Positions 35,332-45,125 of a DNA stretch of 56,250 nucleotides are shown piece by piece. Under the pieces are notes generated by a model. The model had not been told where the DNA came from, made no database searches, and worked only from the letters and a program-made list of their open reading frames with translations. Made by a program: the position numbers and the translations under genes. This stretch comes from an uncultured Granulosicoccaceae bacterium. GTDB lineage: Bacteria; Pseudomonadota; Gammaproteobacteria; Granulosicoccales; Granulosicoccaceae. Location of the stretch: the NCBI GenBank assembly GCA_937958675.1, contig CALGND010000003.1:1-56250 (forward strand), in the 5' to 3' direction. Every line of letters starts with the position of its first letter. Position 1 is the first letter of the stretch.

Positions 35332-37383
35332 GTGCCTCGAATTCTGTGGTTTGGTCACATATTGCCGCAGATCGATGACGAAAATTCGCTGCTCTCCTTG
35401 TGCGACGTTGCGGTGCCGCAAGCCAAGCTTGATGCTGCAGTGCCACTGAGTATCGTTCCAGATAGTGGGTCTGGATTTATGGGCCCAGCTGCATTAGAGG
35501 GGCATCGGGCAGGGGTGCACTTTGCTTGCGCGTTTCAAATGGAACACCTTGAGCAGTCAGCGTCATCGATACGGTTTGTGCTGCTGGATGCGGTAGCTGA
35601 ACTGCGTATGAGCGTTGAATTTGTTCTCGACTCGGAAAGTTCGGTATTAAAAATTCATTCCCAACTTGAAAATACCGGTAGTAGTGAATTTAGCTTGCAT
35701 AAGCTAGCGAGCGCCACCTTGCCCATTGCTGATACCTTTACCGAATGCCTAACGTTAAATGGGCGTTGGGGGTTGGAGTTTCAGCAGCACCGTAGTGTAA
35801 TTAGTGCTACCCAGCTTCGCATAAAAAATATGTCTGGGCGCACCAGTCATGAATACTTCCCGGGGTGTGTAGTGGGTCAGCAACACTTTAACGCAGAGCA
35901 TGGACAGCTAATGGGTGTGCACTTGGGCTACAGTGGTAATTATGAGCTCACAGTAGAACGCTTAACCACTGGGGAAGCTTGTTTGCAAGTCGGGCTGGCG
36001 ATTTTACCCGGCGAAATTAATTTAGCACCTGGTGCCGTAATCGATGCGCCTGCTTTGTTTGCCTGTGCTGCCGACGGTTTGAATCAAATGACGCAGCGAT
36101 TTCATCAGTTTGCACGTCGTCATGTTTTGCCGCAATGGACGCGCACACCACGGCCTATTCACGCAAATAGTTGGGAAGCGCTTTATTTTGATCACGATGA
36201 GCATGCATTGTTGGCGTTGGTAGACGCCGCTGCCAGCGCAGGGGCAGAGCGATTTGTACTCGATGACGGTTGGTTTCATGGTCGGCGTGATGACACATCA
36301 GGCCTTGGTGATTGGTGGGTTGATAAAACGGTCTATCCCAAGGGTCTGCATACCTTGGTTGCTCACATTAGAAATCTCGGCTTGGAGTTTGGTTTGTGGT
36401 TTGAGCCAGAAATGGTTAACCCCGTCAGCGAGCTGTATAAAAATCATCCGGATTGGGTGCTACAAGTTGCAGGGCGCAACACGCCGTTAGCGCGTAATCA
36501 GCTTGTGCTTAATTTGGGTCTGGTTGCAGTGCGTGATTATTTATACAAGTCGATCGCAGCATTGGTAGACGAATATAAAATCGATTATATTAAATGGGAT
36601 ATGAATCGCGACTTGGTATTGCCTGGGAGCAGTGGTAAGGCTGGGGTCGTTGAGCAGGTTAATGGTGTATACGAACTACTTGATCGTTTGCAGAGTGCTT
36701 ACCCAAACCTTGAAATTGAATCGTGTTCATCAGGTGGTGCGCGAGCAGATTATGGGATTCTTGCACGTACTGGCAGAGTATGGACATCCGACTGCATTGA
36801 TCCAATCGATAGGCTTTCTATTCAACGTGGCTTTGGCTTGTTTTTTCCGCCTGAGATTATGGGGGCGCATGTAGGGCATGATGTTGCGCACCTAACTGGC
36901 CGAGCAACCAATTTGCAAACCCGTGCAATCGTTGCCTTGCAAGGTCAGTACGGTTATGAGCTAGATGCTCGCAATATTACTGATGAAGAGCGACAACAGC
37001 TTATGTTCTATGCTGAGCGATACAAGCAATATCGGGCATGGGTGGCTGAAAGCTCTGCCTGGGTCGTGCCCACTCGCGATGCAGCGCTATTTGTGCAAGG
37101 TCAGGTATCCCTTGATCGAGCCTCTTCATTTTGGACAATAGTAGCGTCTAGCAGTTTAGAAACGAATCTGCCTGAGAGAGTGCGTTTGTTAGGTTTGGCC
37201 GAAGACAAGCCATATCGCGTTATTGCCACGGGTTGGGAAGCCCTGAGATCGTTTGGCAAACACACGCCGGATTGGATGGTTAATGAAGTGGTTGTTAGTG
37301 GCGCTGAACTGATGAATATTGGTTTGAATTTACCCGTGATGCCTGCGCAAAGTGCATTGCTGTTGGACTGTTCGCAAGCTTAG
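35332..37383 (+). CDS. GH36 alpha-galactosidase
   Basis: 683 residues from a GTG. N-terminal beta domain, then a TIM barrel with FVLDDGWFHGRRDD, nucleophile D423 in IKWDMNRDL and acid/base D487 in TSDCIDPIDR; ESCSSGGARAD binds galactose. It removes terminal alpha-galactose from melibiose- or raffinose-type sugars. No signal peptide, so it acts in the cytoplasm on imported sugar. The family N-terminus normally begins some 25 residues earlier. The same frame is open back to 35269 (...TLNIRVDGAVPRILWFG) without a start, and an ATG at 35256 begins a matching segment (MFEMTLSQALHRLDTVD) in another frame. A one-base frameshift is suspected. Heads the seven-gene operon. Confidence 0.92.
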   Translation: MPRILWFGHILPQIDDENSLLSLCDVAVPQAKLDAAVPLSIVPDSGSGFMGPAALEGHRAGVHFACAFQMEHLEQSASSIRFVLLDAVAELRMSVEFVLDSESSVLKIHSQLENTGSSEFSLHKLASATLPIADTFTECLTLNGRWGLEFQQHRSVISATQLRIKNMSGRTSHEYFPGCVVGQQHFNAEHGQLMGVHLGYSGNYELTVERLTTGEACLQVGLAILPGEINLAPGAVIDAPALFACAADGLNQMTQRFHQFARRHVLPQWTRTPRPIHANSWEALYFDHDEHALLALVDAAASAGAERFVLDDGWFHGRRDDTSGLGDWWVDKTVYPKGLHTLVAHIRNLGLEFGLWFEPEMVNPVSELYKNHPDWVLQVAGRNTPLARNQLVLNLGLVAVRDYLYKSIAALVDEYKIDYIKWDMNRDLVLPGSSGKAGVVEQVNGVYELLDRLQSAYPNLEIESCSSGGARADYGILARTGRVWTSDCIDPIDRLSIQRGFGLFFPPEIMGAHVGHDVAHLTGRATNLQTRAIVALQGQYGYELDARNITDEERQQLMFYAERYKQYRAWVAESSAWVVPTRDAALFVQGQVSLDRASSFWTIVASSSLETNLPERVRLLGLAEDKPYRVIATGWEALRSFGKHTPDWMVNEVVVSGAELMNIGLNLPVMPAQSALLLDCSQA

Positions 37384-37389
37384 AGGATC

Positions 37390-38580
37390 ATGGATATACA
37401 AGCCTTACAACAACGATTTATTGAACGCTATGGTGCGGCAGACGAACCTGTGTTCGCTTTTTTTGCACCGGGTCGAGTTAACTTGATTGGTGATCATATT
37501 GACTATAGCGGTGGTCAGGTATTTCCCTGTGCGATAGAGCACGGCACTACGATGCTGGTGCGTCGTTCAACAGACTCAATGGTGAAGCTGGCCTCTGATA
37601 ATTTTGATTTGATGGCTAATCTTCGCCAAGACGAACTTGAAACTAAATACGACGACCATTGGATTAATTATCCGTTGGCAGTACTGCAACAATTTCGCAT
37701 GGCTGGAGTAAAAACCACTGGCTTTGAATGTTTGTATTTCGGTAACTTGCCCAGTGCTGCTGGTTTGTCATCGTCTGCCGCAATCGAAGTGGTTACAGCG
37801 TATGCACTAAACCAACTTTATGCGGCCAATATGGATTTGCCCACTATTGCCACTTTGTGCCAACAAGCTGAAAATCAATTCGTCGGTGTGCAGTGTGGCA
37901 TCATGGATCAATATGCAGTGGCAATGGGCAAGGAAGGCCACGCTATGTTGCTTGATTGTCAGACGTTAGAGTGTGAGCAGGTACCACTTGCCTTGCGTGA
38001 TTACACGTTTGTGCTGGTGAATTCTAATCAACGACGAGAGCTCAGTGAATCACTTTACAACGAGCGCGTGCAGCAAACTGTTACTGCCTTGCACCTAATA
38101 CAAAAGCGGCATTCGATCGAACAGTTGGCGGAGCTCAACATCAGCCAACTTGAAGATTGTGAACAGCTGTTTACTGAGCATCCGGTGGAGTACGCCCGGG
38201 CACGTCACGTTGTCGAAGAGCAAAGCCGTGTAGTGCGTGCAGTGGCGGAGCTTAAATTAAATAACTTAGTGGAATTTGGGAGGCTTATGTATGCCTCACA
38301 TGATTCTTTGCGTGATCAGTATGGTGTGTCTAGTGATCCGCTTAATTTATTAGTCGATCTCACTCGTGATAATTCTGATGTGTTAGGTGCGAGGTTAACT
38401 GGCGCAGGCTTTGGTGGGTGTACCGTTAATTTGCTTAAACAAGATCGTATTGATGCCTTTAAGGAAACCATCAGTGAGCCGTATCAAAATGCAACTGGTT
38501 TAACTGCCACGTTTCTTGATTTCGCTCCATCACAAGGTGTGCGAGAAATTTCCCTGGCTCCACTTCAGGAGGTGAGCTAG
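37390..38580 (+). CDS. galK: Galactokinase
   Basis: 396 residues with the galactokinase signature GRVNLIGDHIDYSGG (about 29-43), the GHMP ATP loop LPSAAGLSSSAAIEV, and the C-terminal GHMP motif LTGAGFGGCTVNLL. It phosphorylates galactose released by the two galactosidases of the operon to galactose-1-phosphate. Six bases separate it from the alpha-galactosidase; its TAG overlaps the galT GTG. Confidence 0.96.
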   Translation: MDIQALQQRFIERYGAADEPVFAFFAPGRVNLIGDHIDYSGGQVFPCAIEHGTTMLVRRSTDSMVKLASDNFDLMANLRQDELETKYDDHWINYPLAVLQQFRMAGVKTTGFECLYFGNLPSAAGLSSSAAIEVVTAYALNQLYAANMDLPTIATLCQQAENQFVGVQCGIMDQYAVAMGKEGHAMLLDCQTLECEQVPLALRDYTFVLVNSNQRRELSESLYNERVQQTVTALHLIQKRHSIEQLAELNISQLEDCEQLFTEHPVEYARARHVVEEQSRVVRAVAELKLNNLVEFGRLMYASHDSLRDQYGVSSDPLNLLVDLTRDNSDVLGARLTGAGFGGCTVNLLKQDRIDAFKETISEPYQNATGLTATFLDFAPSQGVREISLAPLQEVS

Positions 38581-39611
38581 TGCCGGCGGAGCATCAATGG
38601 CGCTGGCAACCGCTGCTTGAGCAGTGGGTGTTGATTGCGGCGGCGTCGGGGTCGCGGCCTTGGTCTGGTGCGTCAGTTGCTCAGCACACCGAGACTGTGC
38701 CGGAGCATGATCCTGATTGTTATCTGTGCCCAGGTGTTACTCGCGCTAGTGGTGATATCAACCCAAACTACACGGCGCCGTGGGCGTTTGATAATGATTT
38801 TGCGTCTTTGCTACCGCATGAGTTAGAGGATGGCGGCAATGATCCATTGCATAAAACTGCCGCCGCTCGTGGTAATTGTCGAGTGTTGTGTTGGCACCCA
38901 TCGCACAATAAGACACTGGCCGATTGCAGTGAGGGCGAAATACTTGAAGTAGCGAAACTATGGCAGTCTGAGTATGCAAGTATCAGTGCCGATGATTCGA
39001 TCGCGCAAGTGATGATGTTTGAAAATAAGGGCAAGGAAGTGGGTGTGTCTAATCTTCATCCACATGGGCAAATTTATGCCGCAGATACGGTTAGCGACTA
39101 TGGGCGACGGATCAGACTGTCGCAACATCAATATAAGCAAGCCAACAACGGCCAACAACTGTTGCAAACCTTAATAGCACGAGACGAATATAAAGATGCT
39201 CTTCTGGTTGAGCAGGGTACGCATTTTAAAACTATAGTGCCATTCGCTGCGCGCTTGCCTTATGAAACTTGGATAGTGCCGTTACGACATGTGCAGTCGG
39301 TTGATCGTTTTGACCTAGAAGAATTATTGGAGTTGAGCTTGATGTATCAGCGGCAGGTACGTCGCTACGATCAACTGTTCAGGCGCTCGGCACCGATCAT
39401 GACGGTATTTCAAAATGCTCCGTGCGATACGAGCCAAGCTAATGCCGATTGGTGTTTTCATATTGCCTTGCAACCTCCGTTACGTGATAGTGACACACTG
39501 AAGTATTTCGCAGGATACGAGGCGAGTTCCAATAATGTAGTGAATCCCATTCAGCCAGAAAATGCGGCTGCTGCACTGCGCGACTGTAGTCCAGAGGTTC
39601 AGCCAACATGA
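38580..39611 (+). CDS. galT: Galactose-1-phosphate uridylyltransferase
   Basis: A GTG start overlaps the galK stop. 343 residues, normal length. The active-site HPHGQIYA (HxHxQ) and the zinc-site CYLCPG are present, with NPNYTAPWAFDNDFASL typical of GalT. It exchanges UMP between UDP-glucose and galactose-1-phosphate in the Leloir pathway. No galE lies in the window, so the epimerase must be encoded elsewhere. Confidence 0.95.
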   Translation: MPAEHQWRWQPLLEQWVLIAAASGSRPWSGASVAQHTETVPEHDPDCYLCPGVTRASGDINPNYTAPWAFDNDFASLLPHELEDGGNDPLHKTAAARGNCRVLCWHPSHNKTLADCSEGEILEVAKLWQSEYASISADDSIAQVMMFENKGKEVGVSNLHPHGQIYAADTVSDYGRRIRLSQHQYKQANNGQQLLQTLIARDEYKDALLVEQGTHFKTIVPFAARLPYETWIVPLRHVQSVDRFDLEELLELSLMYQRQVRRYDQLFRRSAPIMTVFQNAPCDTSQANADWCFHIALQPPLRDSDTLKYFAGYEASSNNVVNPIQPENAAAALRDCSPEVQPT

Positions 39612-41569
39612 TAAAGCTTGGCGTTTGCTATTACCCAGAACAATGGGATCCATCGATATGGGCTCAAGATGCCCAGCGCATGGTTGAAACCGGGATCAGT
39701 GTTGTACGGATCGGTGAATTTGCTTGGAGCCGTATCGAACCCAATAGTGGCGAATACCACTTTGAGTGGTTGGATCAAGCAATTGATACGTTGGCAAAAG
39801 CAGGCCTAGAGATCGTGTTGGGTACACCTACCGCCACACCACCTAAATGGTTGGTTGATCAATTTCCTGAAATTTTACCGCTTGATGAAAATGGCGCTGT
39901 GCGCGGTTTCGGTTCGCGTCGCCACTATTGTTTTTCTTCAAAGGTATATCGCGTTGAATGCAAACGGATTGTATCGCTCTTGGCGCAGCGTTACGGTAAT
40001 CATCCTGCGGTAGTTGCTTGGCAAACAGATAATGAATACGGCTGCCACGATACGATTTTTAGCTATTCGGTAGCTGCGAAGGTCGCGTTTCGACAATGGT
40101 GTGATGAGCATTATGAATCTATTGAATTGCTAAATGTTGCCTGGGGTAATGTATTTTGGAGTATGGAATATCAAGGCTTTGAAGAAATAGAATTACCCAC
40201 AGGAGCAGTAACCGAACTTAACCCCGCTCACCAACTGGCTTTTTGGCGATTCTCGTCTGATCAAGTAGTGTCGTTTAACAAGCTGCAAACTGAAATACTG
40301 CGCAAACATTCACCTGGGCGCTCACTCATCCACAACTACATGGGTAACTTTCTTAGCTTCGATCATTTTGATGTCGCGAAAGATCTAGATATTGCGTCAT
40401 GGGATAGCTACCCCCTGGGGTTCCTTGATCGCGATGCAAATGATCCAGACGAACTAAAAAAATGGTATCGCACAGGGCATCCTGATACAGCAGCTTTGCA
40501 TCACGATTTATATCGTGCTGTGGGTGATGGACGTTGGTGGGTCATGGAGCAGCAACCAGGGCCGGTAAACTGGGCGCCCCATAACCCGTCACCTTTACCA
40601 GGTATGGTGCGCCTATGGGGTTGGGAAGCCATTGCGCATGGTGCTGAAGTTGTGTCTTATTTTCGTTGGCGCCAGGCGCCGTTTGCTCAAGAACAAAATC
40701 ACGCAGGTTTACTATTGCCTGATGGCGCACCCGATACCGGTGCTATTGAAGTCACTCAATTGTCGAAAGAGCTTGAACCATTGCAAGCACTATTGGCACA
40801 ATCGACAACTAAGCCGGCGGTGGCCATTGTGTTTGACTATATCGGTAATGCAGTGCAAGACATCACTTCGGTGGCAGGCGCTAACCACCGGCCCTACGAT
40901 TATTTTGCACAGATCTACAGTGCCTGCCGAGGCTGTGGCATCGATGTAGATATAGTTGGTGCACATTCAGAATTAGCTGGATATAAATTGATCATCGTAG
41001 CCAATCAAATGATTGCATCAGATACGTTACTGGCGCAGCTACAAAACAGTGATGCACAAGTTTTGTTGATGACGGGTTGTGGATCACGGACCGAAGAATG
41101 TGCAATTCCATCTTCTTTAGCGCCTGGTGATTTCCGCTCATTAATCAATATTACGATCAATCGTAGCGAGTCATTGCCTGAATGTGCGCAGCTTCCTGTG
41201 AGCACTGCGAATGGAAATTACATCGCAAGCACTTGGCGAGAACGAATCGTGACGGATCTTGAGCCAAAAGGCGTGTTTGAAGACGGTTGGGGATTTCATT
41301 ATGTACAAGGGAAAGTGCATTATTTAAATGCAGTGCTGACAAAGTTGAGTCTGCAGCAGTTTATTCGCCATCGTTTGGATGACGCAGATGTGGCGATATG
41401 TGACGAAATTGACGGGATACGCTACCGCGCCTGCGGTTCAGTGCAATTTGCCTTCAATTACGGGCCCGATACGGTTACTCTGTCTGAACAGACCGACTAC
41501 CTACTGGGCCAAGCGAGACTAGTGCCTGGCGATGTTGCTGCTTGGTCTAGCGATATATCGGCGTGTTAG
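39608..41569 (+). CDS. GH42 beta-galactosidase
   Basis: 653 residues; the ATG overlaps the galT stop (ATGA). GH42 layout: LGVCYYPEQWDPSIWAQDAQRM at the start, acid/base E143 in WQTDNEYGC, nucleophile E314 in WVMEQQPGPVNW, then trimerisation and small C-terminal beta domains. No signal peptide: cytoplasmic hydrolysis of an imported beta-galactoside. Its presence with an alpha-galactosidase in one operon means the transporter may serve both linkage types or a mixed oligosaccharide. Confidence 0.95.
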   Translation: MIKLGVCYYPEQWDPSIWAQDAQRMVETGISVVRIGEFAWSRIEPNSGEYHFEWLDQAIDTLAKAGLEIVLGTPTATPPKWLVDQFPEILPLDENGAVRGFGSRRHYCFSSKVYRVECKRIVSLLAQRYGNHPAVVAWQTDNEYGCHDTIFSYSVAAKVAFRQWCDEHYESIELLNVAWGNVFWSMEYQGFEEIELPTGAVTELNPAHQLAFWRFSSDQVVSFNKLQTEILRKHSPGRSLIHNYMGNFLSFDHFDVAKDLDIASWDSYPLGFLDRDANDPDELKKWYRTGHPDTAALHHDLYRAVGDGRWWVMEQQPGPVNWAPHNPSPLPGMVRLWGWEAIAHGAEVVSYFRWRQAPFAQEQNHAGLLLPDGAPDTGAIEVTQLSKELEPLQALLAQSTTKPAVAIVFDYIGNAVQDITSVAGANHRPYDYFAQIYSACRGCGIDVDIVGAHSELAGYKLIIVANQMIASDTLLAQLQNSDAQVLLMTGCGSRTEECAIPSSLAPGDFRSLINITINRSESLPECAQLPVSTANGNYIASTWRERIVTDLEPKGVFEDGWGFHYVQGKVHYLNAVLTKLSLQQFIRHRLDDADVAICDEIDGIRYRACGSVQFAFNYGPDTVTLSEQTDYLLGQARLVPGDVAAWSSDISAC

Positions 41570-41620
41570 TTTAACAGGCCAAAATGTAGTTTGATCACTA
41601 TCCGATGGAGGATGAATATA

Positions 41621-42859
41621 ATGAGTTTACGATTTACCAAGCTAGCACTCGGTGCAGCCCTTGGCAGCCTATTTTCTGGTGCGCTTCTCGCCAGCGATTT
41701 GGTCATTACATTTGATGATCTTAATCCTGATAAGAAAGCGGCTTACGAGGCTGCTGTTGACGCTTTCAAAAAAGCGAATCCTGATATTAACGTTGTGGCA
41801 AACAACGGCGATCGCGAAGCACATAAAGATACGATTCGCAACGCCTTGCAAAACGATGCGCCAGATGTCATCACCTGGTACCCGGGTAATCGCATGGGGC
41901 CATTTGTAGATGCCGGCCTGTTTATGGATATTTCTGATCTTTGGTCTTCTGATCCGAACTTATCTTCTAAATTTAATGCGATCAAGCCGACCATGTCTCG
42001 TGATGGTAAGCAGTGGGGCGTACCTTACTCTTACTACCAGTGGGGCGTTTACTACCGCAAAGATATCTATGACAAGCTAGAGCTAAGCGAGCCAAGTAAT
42101 TGGGCTGAGTTGCTAGGTAACTGCGACACCCTAAAAGAGGCAGGCGTTACACCATTTACTATCGGCACACAGTACCTATGGACTGCGGCTGGTGTATTTG
42201 ATTACCTTAACCTGCGTACTAACGGTTATGACGTTCATAATGATTTAACTGCGGGCAAAATTAAATACACAGATCCTCGCATCCGTGACACGTTTGCTAA
42301 GTGGGAAGAAATGCTTGATCGTTGTTCTTTTGTTAGCACGCACGCTACGATGGATTGGCAGGCCGCAATTTCGCCGTTCGCTAAAGGTGATGCTGCAATG
42401 TATGTAATGGGTAACTTCTCAGTAGGTCAGTACAAAGATGCAGGCCTAACGGATGACCAGATTGATTTCTTCCAATTCCCTGAAATCACACCAGGAGTTC
42501 CTCGTGCTGAAGAAGCACCAGCTGATGCATTCTTTATTCCTGCAAATGCTAAAAACGTTGAAAACGCGAAGAAGTTCCTAGCCTTTATTGCTACTCCTGA
42601 AATACAGGGCGATTGGAACAAAGCAATTGGCCAGCTTCCACCAAACTCTGACGCCGAAATCAACACTGACGACAAGTTTATCGTTGAAGGAATGGCAACA
42701 TTGTCAACGGCTGCTGGTTTAGCGCAGTTCTACGACAGAGATGCGCCTGCTGCAATGGCTAAAGCGGGTATGGAAGGCTTCCAAAAATTCATGCTTGATC
42801 CATCTACATTGGATGAGGTATTGGAAGGTTTGGATAAAGTACAAGCTGAAGTCTACTAA
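41621..42859 (+). CDS. CUT1 sugar ABC transporter substrate-binding protein
   Basis: ATG 41621 (MSLRFTKLALGAALG) is nine bases after GGAGG; the earlier in-frame TTG and ATG are rejected. The signal peptide ends SGALLA. The mature protein opens SDLVITFDDLNPDKKAAYEAAVDAF and has the SBP_bac_1 pattern DVITWYPGNRM, VPYSYYQWGVYYRKDIY. About 412 residues. It binds the galactoside in the periplasm. A hairpin follows the gene, a common way to keep binding-protein expression above that of the permeases. Confidence 0.9.
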   Translation: MSLRFTKLALGAALGSLFSGALLASDLVITFDDLNPDKKAAYEAAVDAFKKANPDINVVANNGDREAHKDTIRNALQNDAPDVITWYPGNRMGPFVDAGLFMDISDLWSSDPNLSSKFNAIKPTMSRDGKQWGVPYSYYQWGVYYRKDIYDKLELSEPSNWAELLGNCDTLKEAGVTPFTIGTQYLWTAAGVFDYLNLRTNGYDVHNDLTAGKIKYTDPRIRDTFAKWEEMLDRCSFVSTHATMDWQAAISPFAKGDAAMYVMGNFSVGQYKDAGLTDDQIDFFQFPEITPGVPRAEEAPADAFFIPANAKNVENAKKFLAFIATPEIQGDWNKAIGQLPPNSDAEINTDDKFIVEGMATLSTAAGLAQFYDRDAPAAMAKAGMEGFQKFMLDPSTLDEVLEGLDKVQAEVY

Positions 42860-42900
42860 GTATTATCAGTATTTGTAGATATAGTAAGTAAAACCCAATG

Positions 42901-42921
42901 CCGGCTACGTTGTGTAGCCGG
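42901..42921 (+). terminator. Intra-operon hairpin after the binding-protein gene
   Basis: CCGGCTAC (42901-42908), GTTGT loop, GTAGCCGG (42914-42921), then GTTGCGGTTTAATT. It has only a weak T run, so it is more likely a partial terminator or mRNA 3' protector between binding protein and permease genes. Confidence 0.55.
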
Positions 42922-42979
42922 TTGCGGTTTAATTCCTTGAAATTTTCAAATTGGAAATTTGTAGCAGAGTACCTTCTCT

Positions 42980-44170
42980 ATGAGCACAGACGTTACGGGT
43001 TCGAATAATCGATTTGATACATCTGTAACGCAGCTTGTTATAGGCGGCGTTGTATTAGCGCTGTGTGTCTATATGTTGATTTTTGTAATCAACACCACGA
43101 TGGTGCAAGAATTTTATGGCTATTCAAGGCAGATCAATGCCAGAGTGCCGACGTTCTTTATTCGCATGGGTTTATTGCTGGTTGCGCTCGCTTCTGGCTT
43201 TTTCTGTATCACTGGGCATTCCTATTACAAGCGTAATAAGCTTGCAGTTGCACCGTGGCTGTTTCTAGCGATAGGCTTGGCGTTCTTCTTGGTTTATGTC
43301 ATTGTCCCCATATTTCAATCGATATCGTATTCGTTTACTAAATGGAATGGTTTGTACGATATTAATGGCGTCTGGACTGGAGAATGGGTTGGCTTGCATA
43401 ACTATCGCGTGTTGTGGGAGGACCCTAATTTTTGGACGTCATTAAAAAATAATTTGATTTGGTTAGTGTTGTTCATGTTGGCGGTGCCTATCGGCTTGTT
43501 TATCGCCTTGTTTCTCAACCAAACTGTTACTGGCATCCGTATTTACAAATCGCTTTTTTTCTTCCCATTTGTTATTTCACAGGTGGTCGTTGGTTTGATT
43601 TTTTCCTGGGCCTACAACCCCGAATTTGGTTTGTTAAGTGAAGTGTGGGGTTGGTTTTTTTGCGAGATGAAAGAAAATATCGTTGGTAACTTAACCCGGG
43701 TGTGCTCAGTTGAGCCTCCATCAATACTCGGTGATGCAAAAATGGCCACCTACGGCATTATTGCTGCCGGGATTTGGCCTCAAATTGCCTATTGCATGAT
43801 TCTATATTTAACCGGTTTGAATAATGTTTCCTCAGATCAGATTGAGGCTGGACAGCTTGACGGCGCTAAAGGATGGAAGATGCTTTGGCATGTTGTATTA
43901 CCTCAGCTCAAGCCTGCTACCTTTATCGCCATTGTGGTTACGGTAATAGGTGCCTTACGCTCCTTTGACATGATCGCGACAATGACTCAGGGTGGACCAT
44001 ATGGGTCGACTAATGTGTTGGCTTACTATATGTACGAACAGGCTGTTGGTGAAGGCGTGGGTCGCTATGGTTATGGTTCCGCGATCGCGACGGTACTCTT
44101 TTTAATCATGCTTGTTTATATCAGCTATTTTTTATGGCGAATGTATCAAGATGAAAAGGAGGGTGGCTAA
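42980..44170 (+). CDS. CUT1 sugar ABC permease, MalF/UgpA-like with extra N-terminal helices
   Basis: 396 residues, about 100 longer than the usual six-helix CUT1 permease. Two additional N-terminal helices (about residues 20-40 and 60-80) come before the common core, as in MalF. The EAA loop is IEAGQLDGAKGWKMLWHVVLPQLKP. It forms the channel with the next gene, with which it overlaps by one base (TAATG). Confidence 0.9.
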   Translation: MSTDVTGSNNRFDTSVTQLVIGGVVLALCVYMLIFVINTTMVQEFYGYSRQINARVPTFFIRMGLLLVALASGFFCITGHSYYKRNKLAVAPWLFLAIGLAFFLVYVIVPIFQSISYSFTKWNGLYDINGVWTGEWVGLHNYRVLWEDPNFWTSLKNNLIWLVLFMLAVPIGLFIALFLNQTVTGIRIYKSLFFFPFVISQVVVGLIFSWAYNPEFGLLSEVWGWFFCEMKENIVGNLTRVCSVEPPSILGDAKMATYGIIAAGIWPQIAYCMILYLTGLNNVSSDQIEAGQLDGAKGWKMLWHVVLPQLKPATFIAIVVTVIGALRSFDMIATMTQGGPYGSTNVLAYYMYEQAVGEGVGRYGYGSAIATVLFLIMLVYISYFLWRMYQDEKEGG

Positions 44171-45021
44171 TGTTCCCGAAACCCATTAAAAGCTATTCGT
44201 CCAAGGCCCAATTGGCCTATAAATTTGCACTGCCAATTGCCTTGTTTTTGTGGTTACTCCCTCTGCTGGCAATTTTCATGACGTCCATTAGGCCAGTATC
44301 GGATATCGCCACTGGCAATGTGTTTGGCGTGCCGAGCTCGTTTCAGCTTATCCAGAACTACAGTGAGGTGTTTGCCAAGACGGATGCCTTACGTTATTTG
44401 ATCAACACCTTATTAATTGCGTTACCGACCATGGTGTTGTCGGTTGGTTTGGCGTGTCTGACGGGCTATGCTCTTGCGGTCTATAAGTTTCGTTGGGCAT
44501 TGCCGCTGTTTTTCTTGTTTGTTGCTGGAAATTTTGTGCCTTTTCAAATCTTGATGCTTCCAGTCGTAGGTATCTCTGTAAAACTAGAAATTATCAACAC
44601 GGTGCCAGGGCTTGTCATGTTTCATGCGGCATTTCAAACAGGTTTTTGTACGCTGTTTATGCGTAACTTTATCAAGGCACTTCCGTTTGAGCTAATAGAG
44701 TCAGCCAGGTTAGAAGGTGTAGGGGAATTCCAGATATTTTGGCATTTAGTATTGCCACTAGTTAAGCCTGCAATTGCAGCGCTATGTGTATTGATATTTA
44801 CGTTTATCTGGAATGACTTTTTCTGGGCAACAGTATTAATACAAGAGGACTCTAGCTTGCCTATTACAGTGGGTGTACGCACATTGAATGGTGAGTTTGT
44901 GCAGCAGTGGCATTTGATATCGGCGGCCTCGCTATTGGCCGCTACGCCGCCGGTGCTGATGTTCTTTATCATGCAAAAGCACTTTATCGCTGGCCTCACC
45001 TTGGGTGCCACTAAGGGCTAG
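44170..45021 (+). CDS. CUT1 sugar ABC permease, MalG/UgpE-like
   Basis: 283 residues with six helices. The EAA loop is LIESARLEGVGEFQIFWHLVLPLVKP, and the C-terminal HFIAGLTLGATKG ending is typical of MalG-type permeases. Last gene of the galactoside operon. The next 104 bases contain a weak TTTATAG/CTATAAA hairpin but no clear terminator. Confidence 0.92.
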   Translation: MFPKPIKSYSSKAQLAYKFALPIALFLWLLPLLAIFMTSIRPVSDIATGNVFGVPSSFQLIQNYSEVFAKTDALRYLINTLLIALPTMVLSVGLACLTGYALAVYKFRWALPLFFLFVAGNFVPFQILMLPVVGISVKLEIINTVPGLVMFHAAFQTGFCTLFMRNFIKALPFELIESARLEGVGEFQIFWHLVLPLVKPAIAALCVLIFTFIWNDFFWATVLIQEDSSLPITVGVRTLNGEFVQQWHLISAASLLAATPPVLMFFIMQKHFIAGLTLGATKG

Positions 45022-45125
45022 ATCCTTGTTGCTGGGCTAGACGTGTTGGTAATGTTAGGCACGTTTATAGTGTTTTCAGCTATAAAGAATGTACTGGTAG
45101 CCGGATCATCGCGGGCGTAAGCACT

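Noticed and set aside
45064-45086. TTTATAG ... CTATAAA hairpin after the galactoside operon
   Set aside because: AT-only stem and no T tract; too weak to call a terminator.
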